From GAS188 sp963713805 (lineage in GTDB: Bacteria; Pseudomonadota; Alphaproteobacteria; Rhizobiales; Beijerinckiaceae): a stretch of 64,000 nucleotides of DNA. The position numbers and the translations under genes were made by a program. Every line of letters starts with the position of its first letter. Position 1 is the stretch's first letter. The notes below the pieces were generated by a model. That model was not told the DNA's origin. It worked only from the letters and a program-made list of their open reading frames with translations, and did not search any database. The stretch lies in the NCBI GenBank assembly GCA_963713805.1, contig CAVQNF010000006.1, positions 124,001 through 188,000 of the forward strand, given 5' to 3'. This document shows, one piece after another, positions 46,964 to 56,826 of this stretch.

Positions 46964-48781
46964 CTATTTCGCGGCGGACGCTGGCCGCCACAGGCTCGGC
47001 CCGGACCAAGGTCCGGTCGCGCGCAAGCGCCAAGGCGCATCCGCGTGCGCCTCGCCCGCAGCCGCTGAGCGACAGATCGATGTCTGCGGTCCGCGACATC
47101 GATCTTGCCGTCGACGACGATCTGCGATGTGCCCTCCCCGATCCAGCCTTCCGTCACGGTCAACACGCCATGCTCGACGGTGCCGGCGAAACTCGCCTCG
47201 GAAAACCGGCGCGGGCCGGGCGCGGGCGCAGCGCCGATCGAAGGGACTCCCGTCGCGATCGATGCGAGAGGTTCGGCGCCGACGCTCGGGAAGCGACACC
47301 ACGCCCTTCTTCATTTGCAAGCTCGCCTTGCCGCTCAGCGACGCGCTCGAGCGCGTCGAGATTGCCGCCGCGTCCCTCGAGCGAGAGATTGAAGCTGCCG
47401 ATACCCGTCAAGGCGGGATGAGGCGAGAGGCTCGACAGGACGGAGCCGACATCGACGCTCTCCGAGGAGGCTTGCGCCTTGACGGCCACGCCCTCCCGCG
47501 TCGGGCGTCGCGACGATGCGCAGCTTGGCGCCGGACTCGCCCTCCAGGCCCTTGGACAGCGTCACATCGAGGCGCCGATCGGCGAGGATCAAGCCCGCCG
47601 CGATCCCGTCGAGCCTGGTTCCGCCGATGTGGACGCGACGCACCGACATGCGCAGATCGATGTCCGGCAGACGGCCGAAGCTCGGAAGCGCGATCTGTCC
47701 GGCCGCAGCGAGGAGAGATCGGGGAGCTCGATCGAGCGGCGCGGCGATCGTCCCCGAAAGCGAGGGCCGCCCGTCGGCGGTCATGCGCAGCGACATGCCG
47801 CCCGCGAAATGCGATCGGCCGATGGCGAATTCGGCGTTTTCGAAATCCACCCCTCGGCCGGTGATGAAAGCTTGGCCGGCGAGATGGAAATCCGTGTCGG
47901 GCAGCCAGGAAGGCCAGCCCACGCTTCGCAGAGGGCCGAGAACATGTCTCAGCGATGGCAGGCTCGCCTCCAGAGTGCCGGCCGCGACAAGGTCCGGCGC
48001 TTTGACGAGACGCCCGCGATAGTTGAGCCAATTTTCGCCCAGCACCGCGTCGACCGTGATCGAGCGAGCCTTCACTGCGCGTCACGTCCGGCGAGGCTCG
48101 GGCCCACCGACGTGCAATTGCGCGACCTCGCCGGCGATCAAGCCCTCGAGATGCGCGAAGAGATCGCCCCCGCCTTGCGGCAACGCCACCAAGCCCGAGA
48201 GACCTTCCACCGCGAAGGCAACGATTTGCGGCCATTCGAGCGGATGACGAGCCGCGAGCGATCGAGCCCGATGCCGGGTCAGCCGATTGCCCGACCGATC
48301 CGCGGCGGCGATCGCCTCCATGAGAGCCGCGCCAGCGCCATTCGCCGAGGCGAGGAGCCGCATTCCGCCTGGCCGGAGCCCGATGTCGATCTCCGCGCCA
48401 TTCGAGATCGAGATGGTTGACGCTGATGTGCCCGACGATGAGCGGCAGGGCGCGCAGCTCCGCCAGCGCATGGGCGGCACGAACCGCGGCCTGCGGCCGT
48501 CGGAAGAGCAAGCGTGACCTCCTTCGCCTCGATCGCGGGATAGGGAAAGAGCTGCGCGCGAATGGGGCCGCTCACACGGCAGTCGCGCGCCAAGCTCGGC
48601 GCAGAGACGCGTTCTCGACGAAGGAGGCAAGGAGGCCCGCGAGATCAGGCGCGGCCCGAGCGATGCCGAGGGCGGCGACCAAGAGCACGATGGCACCGCC
48701 CAGGAGCGGTCGCCAAGGCACGGCCTCGAGCGCTCGCAGATCGCTTCGCGGTCCCTGCGTGCTGTCGCTGAGCGTCGTCAT
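46964..48781 (-). CDS. AsmA family protein (many frame changes)
   Basis: About 605 residues spread over all three frames. The N-terminal part MTTLSDSTQGPRSDLRALEA, PLLGGAIVLLVAALGIARAA is a cytoplasmic start plus one transmembrane helix. The middle (ITVDAVLGENWLNYRGRLVK, FHLAGQAFITGRGVDFENAE, LSGTIAAPLDRAPRSLLAAA) is the repetitive beta-strand pattern of AsmA/TamB-like lipid-transfer proteins. The typical final domain follows: SVLSSLSPHPALTGIGSFNL, LTVTEGWIGEGTSQIVVDGK, and the end ATGPWSGPSLWRPASAAK. AsmA-like proteins form periplasmic bridges for phospholipids or control outer-membrane assembly. The start at 48781 begins the family sequence. Number of shifts suggests poor sequence rather than decay. 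Confidence 0.78.
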
Positions 48782-48876
48782 CCGGCCCGCGCCTCGCGGC
48801 GCATCGCCTTGCCCGCTCAAGCCTTCTCGCGGGGCCTGCTCGGGCTTGATCGGTCGAAGCCACGACCGGCCCGCCG

Positions 48877-49537
48877 TCACGCGGCCCTGGCCTGTTCCGC
48901 GACGGTGAAGGAGGCCTCCGTCTTCGACCGGATCTCGTCGAGCGACACGCCGTCGGCGCGTTCGATCAGGCTCATGCCGCGCGCTGCCGTGCTTGTCGAT
49001 CGATGAACACGCCGAGATCGGTGATCACGAGATCGACCACGCGCTGGCCGGTGAGCGGCAGCGTGCAGCGCCGCAGCAATTTCGGCCCGTCCTTCGACGA
49101 CATGCTCCATGACGACGACGACCTTCTTGACGCCGGCCACGAGGTCCATGGCGCCGCCCATGCCCTTGACCATCTTGCCGGGGATCATCCAATTCGCGAG
49201 GTCGCCGTTCTCGGCGACCTGCATGGCGCCGAGGATCGACAGGTCGATATGGCCGCCGCGGATCATCGCGAAGGAATCCGCGCTCGAGAAATAGCTCGTG
49301 ATCGGCAGTTCGGTGATGGTTTGCTTGCCGGCGTTGATCAGATCGGCGTCCTCTTCGCCCTCATACGGGAAAGGGCCCATGCCGAGCATGCCGTTCTCGC
49401 TCTGCAGGACGACGCTCATGCCCTTGCGGAATGTAGTTCGACACGAGCGTCGGAATGCCGATGCCGAGATTGACGTAGAAGCCGTCCCGCAGCTCCCGCG
49501 CGGCGCGCGCCGCCATCTGTTCCCTGGTCCAGGCCAT
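48877..49537 (-). CDS. scoB: 3-oxoacid CoA-transferase subunit B (frame changes)
   Basis: About 215 residues. It reads MAWTREQMAARAARELRDGF, YVNLGIGIPTLV, then after a shift near 49435 the catalytic segment VVLQSENGMLGMGPFPYEGE with the active-site Glu of SENG, then MIRGGHIDLSILGAMQVAEN and PGKMVKGMGGAMDLVAGVKK. Two more shifts near 49090 and 48985 precede the tail DEIRSKTEASFTVAEQARAA. The start at 49537 has GAGGAG upstream and lies 23 bases after subunit A. With ScoA it moves CoA from succinyl-CoA to acetoacetate or other 3-oxoacids, for ketone-body or polyhydroxybutyrate breakdown. Confidence 0.93.
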
Positions 49538-49559
49538 TTCTCGTCTCCTCGATCAGCCG

Positions 49560-50273
49560 TCAAGCAGCCGCCGAGCGCGGCCGCGTGGTGCGATGCTCGA
49601 TGCGCTTCGCACCGACCACCGGAACATGCACGATGCGCTTCACGTAAATTCCCGGCGTGTGGATCTGGTCCGGATCGATCTCGCCCGGCTCGACGAGATG
49701 CTCGACCTCGGCGACCGTGATCCTCGCGGCCGTCGCCATCATCGGATTGAAGTTCCGCGCCGTCTTTCGATAGACGAGATTGCCTTCGGTGTCGCCCTTC
49801 CAGGCATGGACCAGGGCGAGATCGGCGACGATGCCGCGCTCCATGACATAGGTCTCGCCATCGAATTCGCGCGTCTCCTTGCCTTCGGCGATCAAGGTGC
49901 CGACACCGGTCTTGGTGAAGAAGGCCGGGATGCCGGCGCCGCCGGCGCGAATGCGCTCGGCGAGCGTGCCTTGCGGATTGAACTCGAGCTCGAGATCGCC
50001 GGCGAGATATTGCTGCGCGAAGAGCTTGTTCTCGCCCACATAGGAGGAGATCATCTTCTTGATCTGGCGCGTCTCGAGCAGAAGCCCAAGCCCGATGCCG
50101 TCGACGCCGGCATTGTTCGAGACCACGGTCAATCCCTTGACGCCCGAATCGCGCAAGGCGAGCGTCAACGCCTCGGGAATGCCGGCAAGGCCGAAGCCGC
50201 CGGAGAGAATCACCATGCCGTCCTTCAAGATGCCGGCGAGCGCCGACTTGGGATCGGCATGCACTTTCTTCAT
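49560..50273 (-). CDS. scoA: 3-oxoacid CoA-transferase subunit A
   Basis: A complete 237-residue subunit. Sequence: MKKVHADPKSALAGILKDGM, VILSGGFGLAGIPEALTLAL (glycine-rich CoA-binding motif GGFGLxGxP), then YVGENKLFAQQYLAGDLELE and FNPQGTLAERIRAGGAGIPA, FFTKTGVGTLIAEGKETREF. The C-terminus AGEIDPDQ-like VEPGEIDPDQIHTPGIYVKR is typical. The frame is intact. It starts the scoA-scoB pair; both subunits are needed for succinyl-CoA:3-ketoacid CoA-transferase activity in the cytoplasm. The 140 bases upstream separate it from the end of the NnrU-like gene and probably contain the promoter. Confidence 0.96.
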   Translation of the reverse strand: MKKVHADPKSALAGILKDGMVILSGGFGLAGIPEALTLALRDSGVKGLTVVSNNAGVDGIGLGLLLETRQIKKMISSYVGENKLFAQQYLAGDLELEFNPQGTLAERIRAGGAGIPAFFTKTGVGTLIAEGKETREFDGETYVMERGIVADLALVHAWKGDTEGNLVYRKTARNFNPMMATAARITVAEVEHLVEPGEIDPDQIHTPGIYVKRIVHVPVVGAKRIEHRTTRPRSAAA

Positions 50274-50412
50274 GACGATCGATTCTCTCTTTCGAAATCC
50301 GCTGCGATTGATAGCCGAACATGCTGAAAATGGCCAGTTCTTTCGGGTCGAGCCGATGCGCGGCTCGAGCCGAGTGGCCGCGCCTGTCGAGCGCCGCGCC
50401 GCATGCGGAACG

Positions 50413-51006
50413 TCACACGAGGCTGACGCCGATGAGCCAGGGGTGCCCCCAGATCACGAAAGCGAGATAGGCCAAGACGCCGATCGCCACCATCGCGAGA
50501 TCGGTGCGCCAGCGCGGTTCGGCGGAAACGCCGCCGGGCCCTGCGACGTCCCCGGCGCGCGCCGATCCATCGAGATGCGGGCCAAGATCCCCCAAGCGAG
50601 GAAGCCGCCGAACATCAGGATGGAGCCGAGATCCCCGCGCACCAGAAGGTGGCCGAGGGACCATAGGATCACGGCGGTGATCATCGGATGGCGCACCCAG
50701 CGCTTAATATGCGAGGGCGGATAGGTCGCGGCGATGAGGACGAAGGCAATCAGCACCAGGAGGAAGGTGACGTGGCGCATGAACGCCGGCGGATACCAGA
50801 GCGGGATCATGCCCGGCGGAACGGTAGACGCCATAGCCCCGGACGATCAGCACGAGCCCAGCGACGTGAGACGAGCGAGTAGAGACCCTTGTAGGGACCC
50901 TCCCCGATCTTCGCGACGAGCCGGGCGCGGGCCGCGCCGATGCATGGTGAAGGCGTGGCCGCCGAGAAACAGCGACGAGACCGATGATGAGCGTTGAAAG
51001 CCCCAT
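50413..51006 (-). CDS. NnrU family membrane protein (frame changes)
   Basis: About 195 residues expected. Pieces in order: MGLSTLIIGL, LVLIVRGYGVYR, IPLWYPPAFMRHVTFLLVLI, AFVLIAATYPPSHIKRWVRH, PMITAVILWSLGHLLVRGDL, GSILMFGGFLAWGILARISM and the end MVAIGVLAYLAFVIWGHPWL, IGVSLV. The core KRWVRHPMITAVILWSLGHL is the NnrU/NnrU-like signature shared with isoprenylcysteine methyltransferase-like membrane proteins. Shifts near 50975, 50840 and 50520 break the frame. NnrU was named for a role in nitrate/nitrite metabolism in Rhodobacter and is common in alphaproteobacteria. Start ATG at 51006. Confidence 0.88.
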
Positions 51007-51056
51007 GCGCCGCTCCCCTTATCTCTCTTTCGCCGAACCTGCTTTCGCCAAGTCTC

Positions 51057-51566
51057 TTATTCGACCGCGGGTTCGAGGCGTTTCGCCGCGCCCACGCCGG
51101 CCTCCCGATAGACGATGCGCTGGCCTGGCTTCACGATGCCAAGCGGCACGTCGCGGTCGGGAAGGATGGCCGTGTAGTGCTCGCGTAGCGCGACGACCAC
51201 CTGCCGACCGGTCTCGGCCGATTTCATCGCCATATTCTTGAGCATGCGGTAATTCGCCGCTTCCTTCCAGGCGAGCGGCGAGCCCGGATCGCAATAGGCG
51301 ATGATCCGCTTGCCTTCGGCCTCGAGGACGAAGACGAGCTTCGACCGCTCGGGCTTGAGCTCATCGGGAAAGCTCGGATTGGCGAGCCAGAGGCAACCGA
51401 AGGTGCGGCATTCCTGCGGCCTCGTCTCGTAGATCGCGCAGCCCTGGCTCGGACGACAATGCCGGCACCAGACGCCCGCCGACTTGTCGAGCGCGGCCAC
51501 GCCGAGCACCTTGCAACACAAGGTGCAGGAGCCGCATTGGCGTGTCGCCCTCAGTTGCGGTTCCAT
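51057..51566 (-). CDS. YkgJ-type cysteine-cluster (Fe-S or zinc) protein
   Basis: A 169-residue protein with an intact frame. The start MEPQLRATRQCGSCTLCCKV gives the first Cys group, then VWCRHCRPSQGCAIYETRPQ and ECRTFGCLWLANPSFPDELK complete a Cys-rich cluster (C-x2-C-x2-CC ... C-x2-C ... C ... C ... C) like the YkgJ family, thought to bind an iron-sulfur or zinc centre. The C-terminal half is a basic alpha/beta region (AWKEAANYRMLKNMAMKSAE) typical of the rhizobial branch. The ATG at 51566 is preferred over 51584. Function unknown. Confidence 0.85.
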   Translation of the reverse strand: MEPQLRATRQCGSCTLCCKVLGVAALDKSAGVWCRHCRPSQGCAIYETRPQECRTFGCLWLANPSFPDELKPERSKLVFVLEAEGKRIIAYCDPGSPLAWKEAANYRMLKNMAMKSAETGRQVVVALREHYTAILPDRDVPLGIVKPGQRIVYREAGVGAAKRLEPAVE

Positions 51567-51761
51567 GGCGAACCTCGAAATCACGACTGGGGCGCCAATG
51601 TGGCGACGCCCAAAATCCGCGTCGGGACGGCGTCAACCCGATATCACAACGGGGTAACTCGTCGTATCAGTTAAAACAACTCGGATGAGTATTTTGAAGG
51701 CTTTGCGTTTCGATAGGGATTGATATCGGCTTTGCGATGCATCGCCTGCCGGAGATGCGAA

Positions 51762-52229
51762 ATGACCAAGGTGAAGGAAATGGAGACGGCCGTCGTTCTG
51801 GAAGCCTATCAGAACGCGTTGGAACGCCACGGCAGCCACGTCGCGGCGATGGAAGAGGCCGTCCTCGCGCTCGACACCTATCGCGTCGCCGACACGAAGA
51901 CGCCGACCATCGGAGAGAACGCGATCCATGCCGACATCCTGTTCGCGCACCGGCTCAGGACGAGAGCCGCCGTCGTGCAATGCATCGCGGACGCCTTCAT
52001 CGAGCAGGAATTGGGAGTGACGCTCGATGTGGTCGCCTCGCGACTGGATACGACGACCCGCAAGGTCAGAAAAATGATGAGCCTGCGCGGATCGGGCCGA
52101 CGCGGCATCGATCAGGTTTCCGATTTGCTTCTTCGCGCTCGGGACGGAACTCGATTTCAGGGTCGAGAAGCGTCGCCGGTCCGAACAGGTTCCGGCGCAG
52201 AACACGGGGAATTGAAGAAGCCGCGGTGA
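51762..52229 (+). CDS. hypothetical protein, mostly helical
   Basis: A 155-residue frame with ATG at 51762 and GGAG upstream: MTKVKEMETAVVLEAYQNAL, ERHGSHVAAMEEAVLALDTY, then VVQCIADAFIEQELGVTLDV and RLDTTTRKVRKMMSLRGSGR. It is not recognised. The region 95-125 (ASRLDTTTRKVRKMMSLRGS) has the spacing of a helix-turn-helix, so it may bind DNA, and the first 60 residues are an acidic helical domain. The tail after residue 130 is low in structure. No operon partner; it faces the isochorismatase-like gene convergently. Confidence 0.6.
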   Translation: MTKVKEMETAVVLEAYQNALERHGSHVAAMEEAVLALDTYRVADTKTPTIGENAIHADILFAHRLRTRAAVVQCIADAFIEQELGVTLDVVASRLDTTTRKVRKMMSLRGSGRRGIDQVSDLLLRARDGTRFQGREASPVRTGSGAEHGELKKPR

Positions 52230-52359
52230 GCCGAACGGCCGCGAAGCAGGATCGCGCCCTTCAGCCTTGAACAGACGAGGCGCTTCACCCACCCTCAAGC
52301 TATATCCACGCGAGGGATGGCCGAACGCAAAAGTGCTCCGGTCCGGCGATCCGGGCTCG

Positions 52360-52881
52360 CTAGACCCCGGACTCCATGGTCGACACGAAGGCCGTCGTCG
52401 GCATCAGCAAGGCGAAGGGCTCGAGCAGCGAAAACAGCGCCTCGTTCGATTGGCCGCGAGTGAGGTCCGCCACCTCCCGCCCTTGCACCGCATCCGTCAC
52501 GAGCGTGGCGGGAATGCCGATCGCGCTCGCGCCGACGGCGGTCCCGAGCAACACGTCATGCAGGCCCGAGCCCGCAAGAGTGACGGACGCCGTCCCGAAA
52601 TCGCTCAGAACCGCGCGAAATTGCGGGTCGTTCCAGGGACAGGGATCGGCGAGATCGAAGATCAGGTCTCCGGCCTCGGAGAAGGCCTGCTTCCCGCGCC
52701 GCGGGGTCCTTCCGCCCCTGGGGGGCATGCGGCGCAGGAAGGCGATCGGCCATTCCATGCGATGCCAGCATCCGATCAGCATCGCGCATTTGCACATGAC
52801 GAAGCACGACATGTCGTCATCCATCGAGATCAACAGCGCGCTACGGGGAAAGAGTTGCCGCAAGGAAGGACTGAGGCTCAT
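52360..52881 (-). CDS. isochorismatase-like hydrolase, N-terminus unusual
   Basis: A 173-residue frame. The C-terminal half resembles isochorismatase-fold hydrolases: FDLADPCPWNDPQFRAVLSD, FGTASVTLAGSGLHDVLLGT, AVGASAIGIPATLVTDAVQG, where the family has L-x-x-x-x-x-x-L-x-G-x-x-x-x-x-C-V-x-x-T-A-x-x-A-x-x-x-G and D-A. The nucleophile Cys is replaced by His/Asp context (GLHDV). The N-terminal half (MSLSPSLRQLFPRSALLISM, DDDMSCFVMCKCAMLIGCWH) has five Cys and lacks the family's clear first Asp motif. Its ATG overlaps the stop of the double-GNAT gene (ATGA), so it is translationally coupled to it. Confidence 0.55.
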   Translation of the reverse strand: MSLSPSLRQLFPRSALLISMDDDMSCFVMCKCAMLIGCWHRMEWPIAFLRRMPPRGGRTPRRGKQAFSEAGDLIFDLADPCPWNDPQFRAVLSDFGTASVTLAGSGLHDVLLGTAVGASAIGIPATLVTDAVQGREVADLTRGQSNEALFSLLEPFALLMPTTAFVSTMESGV

Positions 52882-54125
52882 GCGACCACCGCGGGCCTGA
52901 GCTTGCGCACGACATTGTCTCCCGGTTCACGGACCACCCTTTCGGCGGAGTTCTCGAGAATGCCGGGTCGGTCCCAATCGCCCTCGGGACGCACGATGAC
53001 ATAAGGCCCGCTCTCCAGGCCGATCGCGCCGGGCAATGGCTCGTATTCGGCCATCATCTCGCAATACCGGTAATCGGAGAAGACGAACTCGCGGCCCGGC
53101 GCGAGCGGCTTCGCTCCGAAATGGGCCCAGAATTTTTCGAGGCCCTCTCGCGCATGGCCGTAGATGCGGCGGAACCCCTTTCGCCGCACATGCTCGACGG
53201 CGCTCCGCACCACGTCGAACGACACGCGGGTCTTGCGGAATTCCTTGCGGACCGCCAGCCGCTCCAGCTTGACGAAGTCTCCGAAATAGCGGGCGCGCAG
53301 GCAGCACGCCGGCTCGTTGCCGACGAAGCCGATGAAATGCGTCGCGCACTGATCGTTGCCGTCGAATTCCTCCGCGTAAGGGCAGGCCTGCTCGGCCAGG
53401 AACACCGCGGCTCGAATGGCGTAGACCATCAGCAGGTCATCGGCCCCGCGAGCGATCCTGACCTGCATGCGGTGAACTGACCCGGCGCGGCCGCCACCCG
53501 GAGCGCGCGCGATTTTGCGCTCGCTGGCGATCGCCTCCGAGAGCCCCGCCAACTGGCGGTGCACCGGCGAAGGAAAGGAGGCGGGATCGCGGCGATGATA
53601 GACGAAGAGATCGGCCGGTCCCCCCGGAATCGGCTCAAATCCGGTCCGCTCCATGAATTTCCAGCCTTTCATGGTTCCGGGCCGCGCATACATGTCGACG
53701 CCGGCAAGGCCAGGCTGCCGAATGAATTGCATCACATTGCCCATGGCGGCGACACGCGATCCGGGCAGATACATCGCCCAGGCGTAAAGCCCGCGTGGGG
53801 CCTCGCCCGGCGCGGCGAGATGGGCGAGGTCGGGGTCGGCGACCGAAAAGCCTCCGTCGAGGAGCCGCCCGAGGCCGGTCTCGTTGAGGTAGAGGAAGGC
53901 GAAGCCTCCGGCCAATCCTGTCGCGTTCAGCACGGCCAGGATGGTCTCGCGATTGAAGGAAAACACCCGTCGGATCGCGGGCTCGATGACCTTCATGGCG
54001 GGAATTTCCGGCGCCGCGGCGTCGATCAGCGACCCGACCTCGGCGGGGCTTGCAGGCCGAATCGTGAAGCGACGGCTGGGCGGGATGAGGTCCAACGGAC
54101 GATGCTTCAAAATCGGACCATCCAT
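52878..54125 (-). CDS. tandem-GNAT acetyltransferase-like protein
   Basis: A 415-residue intact protein. The C-terminal half (about 215-370) is a GNAT domain: YAIRAAVFLAEQACPYAEEF, DGNDQCATHFIGFVGNEPAC and LRARYFGDFVKLERLAVRKE, FRKTRVSFDVVRSAVEHVRR with the acetyl-CoA loop in altered form, then YGHAREGLEKFWAHFGAKPL. The N-terminal half (20-190) looks like a second, weaker GNAT unit (RFTIRPASPAEVGSLIDAAA and the typical ending GWKFMERTGFEPI). Start at 54125. An acyltransferase acting with the coupled isochorismatase-like protein is likely. The divergent LysR gene 140 bases away probably regulates the pair. Confidence 0.75.
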   Translation of the reverse strand: MDGPILKHRPLDLIPPSRRFTIRPASPAEVGSLIDAAAPEIPAMKVIEPAIRRVFSFNRETILAVLNATGLAGGFAFLYLNETGLGRLLDGGFSVADPDLAHLAAPGEAPRGLYAWAMYLPGSRVAAMGNVMQFIRQPGLAGVDMYARPGTMKGWKFMERTGFEPIPGGPADLFVYHRRDPASFPSPVHRQLAGLSEAIASERKIARAPGGGRAGSVHRMQVRIARGADDLLMVYAIRAAVFLAEQACPYAEEFDGNDQCATHFIGFVGNEPACCLRARYFGDFVKLERLAVRKEFRKTRVSFDVVRSAVEHVRRKGFRRIYGHAREGLEKFWAHFGAKPLAPGREFVFSDYRYCEMMAEYEPLPGAIGLESGPYVIVRPEGDWDRPGILENSAERVVREPGDNVVRKLRPAVVA

Positions 54126-54264
54126 TGAGCCCTCACAACCTCTCAAAAGATATGATTTGATTACTTTCGTAGTAATCCGTTAGCATAAGCGAAACGCAGA
54201 TCATCGAATGCAACAAAAACTGGGACGGGGTGCTTCAGATTTGGAGCGGGAGGGATAGGTCGTC
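54126..54264. promoter_or_regulatory. divergent promoter region between GNAT pair and LysR gene
   Basis: 139 AT-richer bases between two divergent starts (54125 on -, 54265 on +), the usual place for LysR-type operator sites. The stretch includes AGATATGATTTGATTACTTT and a T-N11-A-like spacing, but I cannot name a definite operator by eye. Confidence 0.4.
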
Positions 54265-55441
54265 ATGCCCGAGCTCTTATGGGACGATTTGCGGATTTTC
54301 CTCGCCTGCTCGGCGCAGGGCAGCCTGAGACGAGCCTCGGAAGCGCTCGGCGTGTCGGCGAGCACGATCGCCCGGGCGTTGGACCGGCTCGAGAAGACGG
54401 TCGGATATCGCCTGTTCGCCCGCGACAAGGAAGGTCTGCGGCTGACCGACGACGGACGCTTCATGCTCGACGAGGTGCAGGCGATGGAGCGTGCCACCTT
54501 CAGCATTGCGAGGCGCAGCAGCGTGGGACAGGATCCCCTGAGAGGGATCGTCAGGGTCGCGATCACGGAAGGTCTCGGCACTTATTGGGTGTTGCCGAAG
54601 CTCTTGCCCTTCACGCAGGCGCATCGGCTCCTGACCATGGAACTGCGCTGCACGATGGATTTCGACCGATGTCGCGCGGCTGGAGGCCGACATCTCCATT
54701 CAGTTCCACAAGCCGACAAACCCCGATCTCTACGCGGCACGCCTCGGTTATCTGCACACCTATCCCTTCGCCTCGCAGGAATATGCGCGGCGATTCGGCG
54801 TGCCCCGATCACTGGAGGAGGCTCGTCAGCATCGTTTCGTGCAGCAGGTTTCGCCGCTTCTCCCGGAAGGGGCGTACGAGCGCTCCCTGGGCGTCGAGAG
54901 CCTCGACGGCATGGTCGCGCTTCGCACCAATACGAGCTCGGCCGTGCTCTACGCCATCGAGCGTGACGCCGGGATAGGCTGGCTTCCCTCTTATGCCCTG
55001 GTGTTCGGGGGTCGCTTCGTCCCGGTCGATATCGGAGTGATGCATTCCCTCGAGATTTGGATGACGTATCATCCCTATATCCGCAACTCCGAGCGGCACA
55101 TGGTCGTCGTCGATTGGTTGCGCAGATTGTTCGACGCGCGGCGCTTTCCTTGTTTCCGCGAAGAATTCATCCATCCGCTCGGGCTGGTTCCGATGATGGC
55201 GGATGTCGCCGAGACGCATGGCGGACGAGGGTTTCTCGCGGCCGATCCCACCGGCCAGAGCAGCGGCACGCCGCACCAGATCGCGAGCGCATTGCTCCGC
55301 TTCCGGGCAAGTTCAAAGAGCGGCGGTCGACTCCGCGGGCGCGGAGACGTGAGTTGTCATTTTCTGTGGATGACGCCGGGGCGAATTGCGTTTCGTGCGT
55401 GCAAGGATGGAGTCGTGAAGCTAAAAGTAAATCTCAAATAG
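54265..55441 (+). CDS. LysR-family transcriptional regulator (frame changes)
   Basis: About 300 residues plus a poorly conserved tail. The helix-turn-helix MPELLWDDLRIFLACSAQGS, LRRASEALGVSASTIARALD, RLEKTVGYRLFARDKEGLRL is standard LysR. The effector domain reads GIVRVAITEGLGTYWVLPKL; then shifts near 54668 and 54800 occur and the reading is DISIQFHKPTNPDLYAARLG and SLGVESLDGMVALRTNTSSA, VLYAIERDAGIGWLPSYALV. The tail after about 55290 lacks family resemblance. It lies divergent to the double-GNAT/isochorismatase pair and probably controls it. ATG at 54265. Confidence 0.85.
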
Positions 55442-56017
55442 TAACAATCGCCATCTTTCCGGCGTTTTCGTCTCTACCTTCACCGACGCCGAAATCCGAG
55501 ATTTGATTCGCTCGAGGCATTCGTTTCGCGCCTTGGCGCCGCTCTCCGGCATCGGCAATCTCCTTTCCGCTTGTATTCATCAGTCGTTGCGCCCTCTTGG
55601 GCGTCCGCTGCCGCGGCGCGGCGCATCAATAGCGACGCCGCTCTTGCGATCCGGCGGATGGCGAGAACCGGCCCGGCCGGCATGCCAGGCAGAGCGTTTC
55701 GATAGCTGGAGAAAGGCCGTCGCAAACCTTCGCGCCGCCGCCGAAAACCTACCCATTAGTGAGTATCGCGCGTAACACTTCTAGCAGCTGGTGGTAATGC
55801 ATTTTAGCACGTCGCAAACGCCCCGCCGCGATATAGCGTTGTCGGTGTTGCCTCGGTCATCCGACTCGAGGGAAACCACAAAGCGACCGACACTCTTCTT
55901 TTTCCTTCGGCGCTTGATGCCTACGAATTCGGGCCGCTCGGAACGCATGCTGCGAACTGACTTGAACACCGAAATTAGAATACTCGATTCTGTAAGTAAA
56001 GCGGTCAGGAGAACGAC
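55442..56017. other. intergenic stretch, no gene seen
   Basis: About 575 bases between the LysR gene and the nucleotidyltransferase. Short frames lack motifs. The last 100 bases before 56018 are AT-richer and probably carry the promoter of the nucleotidyltransferase gene. Confidence 0.45.
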
Positions 56018-56737
56018 ATGAAGGTGGTTATTCAGTGTGGCGGCAAAGGTACGCGCCTTCGGCCCTACACGATGGTCTTGCCAAAGCCACTGATGCCGGT
56101 CGGCTCCAAGCCGGTTCTCGAGCTCTTGTTGAAGTGGCTGCGCAGGAACGGGACGCAAGATGTCTACATCACCACCGGTTATCTCGGCGGCTTGATCAAA
56201 GCCGTCTGCGGCGACGGCCGTCAGTGGGATCTCCACATCAAATACACGGATGAGCCGGAGCCGCTCGGCACCATCGGGCCTTTGAGCCTGTTGCGGGATC
56301 GGCTGGACAGCACCTTTCTCGTCATCAACGGCGACGTGCTGACCGATCTCAACTTCAACGCCTTCACGACCTATCATCGGCAGCGTGGCAGCGCCTTGAC
56401 CATCGCCACCGCGACGAGAACCGTCAAAATGGACTACGGCGTGATCGAAGGGCGTGACGGGCGCGTCACCCAATTCAGGGAAAAGCCGATCCTTTCCCAG
56501 ATGGTCAGCATGGGGGTGTACTGCATGGACCCCCAGGTGCTCGACTATATCCCCTCGGGCGTGCCCTTCGGGTTCGACGATCTCATGCTCTGCGTGATGG
56601 AACGGGGGATTCCGGTTCACACCTTCGAGCACAACGGGCTTTGGTTGGACGTCGGACGCGTTCAGGACTTCCAGCAGGCGCAAGAACTCAACTGGGACGA
56701 TCAGCCGCCCGCGTTTCAGATCGTGGCCGCGGCCTAG
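56018..56737 (+). CDS. sugar-1-phosphate nucleotidyltransferase
   Basis: A complete 239-residue NTP transferase. It opens with the nucleotide-binding signature MKVVIQCGGKGTRLRPYTMV (GGxGTRLxPxT) and LPKPLMPVGSKPVLELLLKW, has the metal site FLVINGDVLTDLNFNAF, and ends with the product loop GLWLDVGRVQDFQQAQEL. It couples a sugar 1-phosphate to NTP, giving NDP-sugar for polysaccharide or lipopolysaccharide. Followed after 90 bases by a DegT aminotransferase start, so this is probably the start of a surface-glycan cluster. The exact sugar (glucose, mannose or other) is not determined. Confidence 0.93.
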   Translation: MKVVIQCGGKGTRLRPYTMVLPKPLMPVGSKPVLELLLKWLRRNGTQDVYITTGYLGGLIKAVCGDGRQWDLHIKYTDEPEPLGTIGPLSLLRDRLDSTFLVINGDVLTDLNFNAFTTYHRQRGSALTIATATRTVKMDYGVIEGRDGRVTQFREKPILSQMVSMGVYCMDPQVLDYIPSGVPFGFDDLMLCVMERGIPVHTFEHNGLWLDVGRVQDFQQAQELNWDDQPPAFQIVAAA

Positions 56738-56826
56738 AACGACAAGAGCCCGGCGCGGAGCGCCGTGCGATCCGGGCCGACGAATCGATTCGCTCAGCGT
56801 TGCGTGCGTCTTGCAGGAGAATGCCG

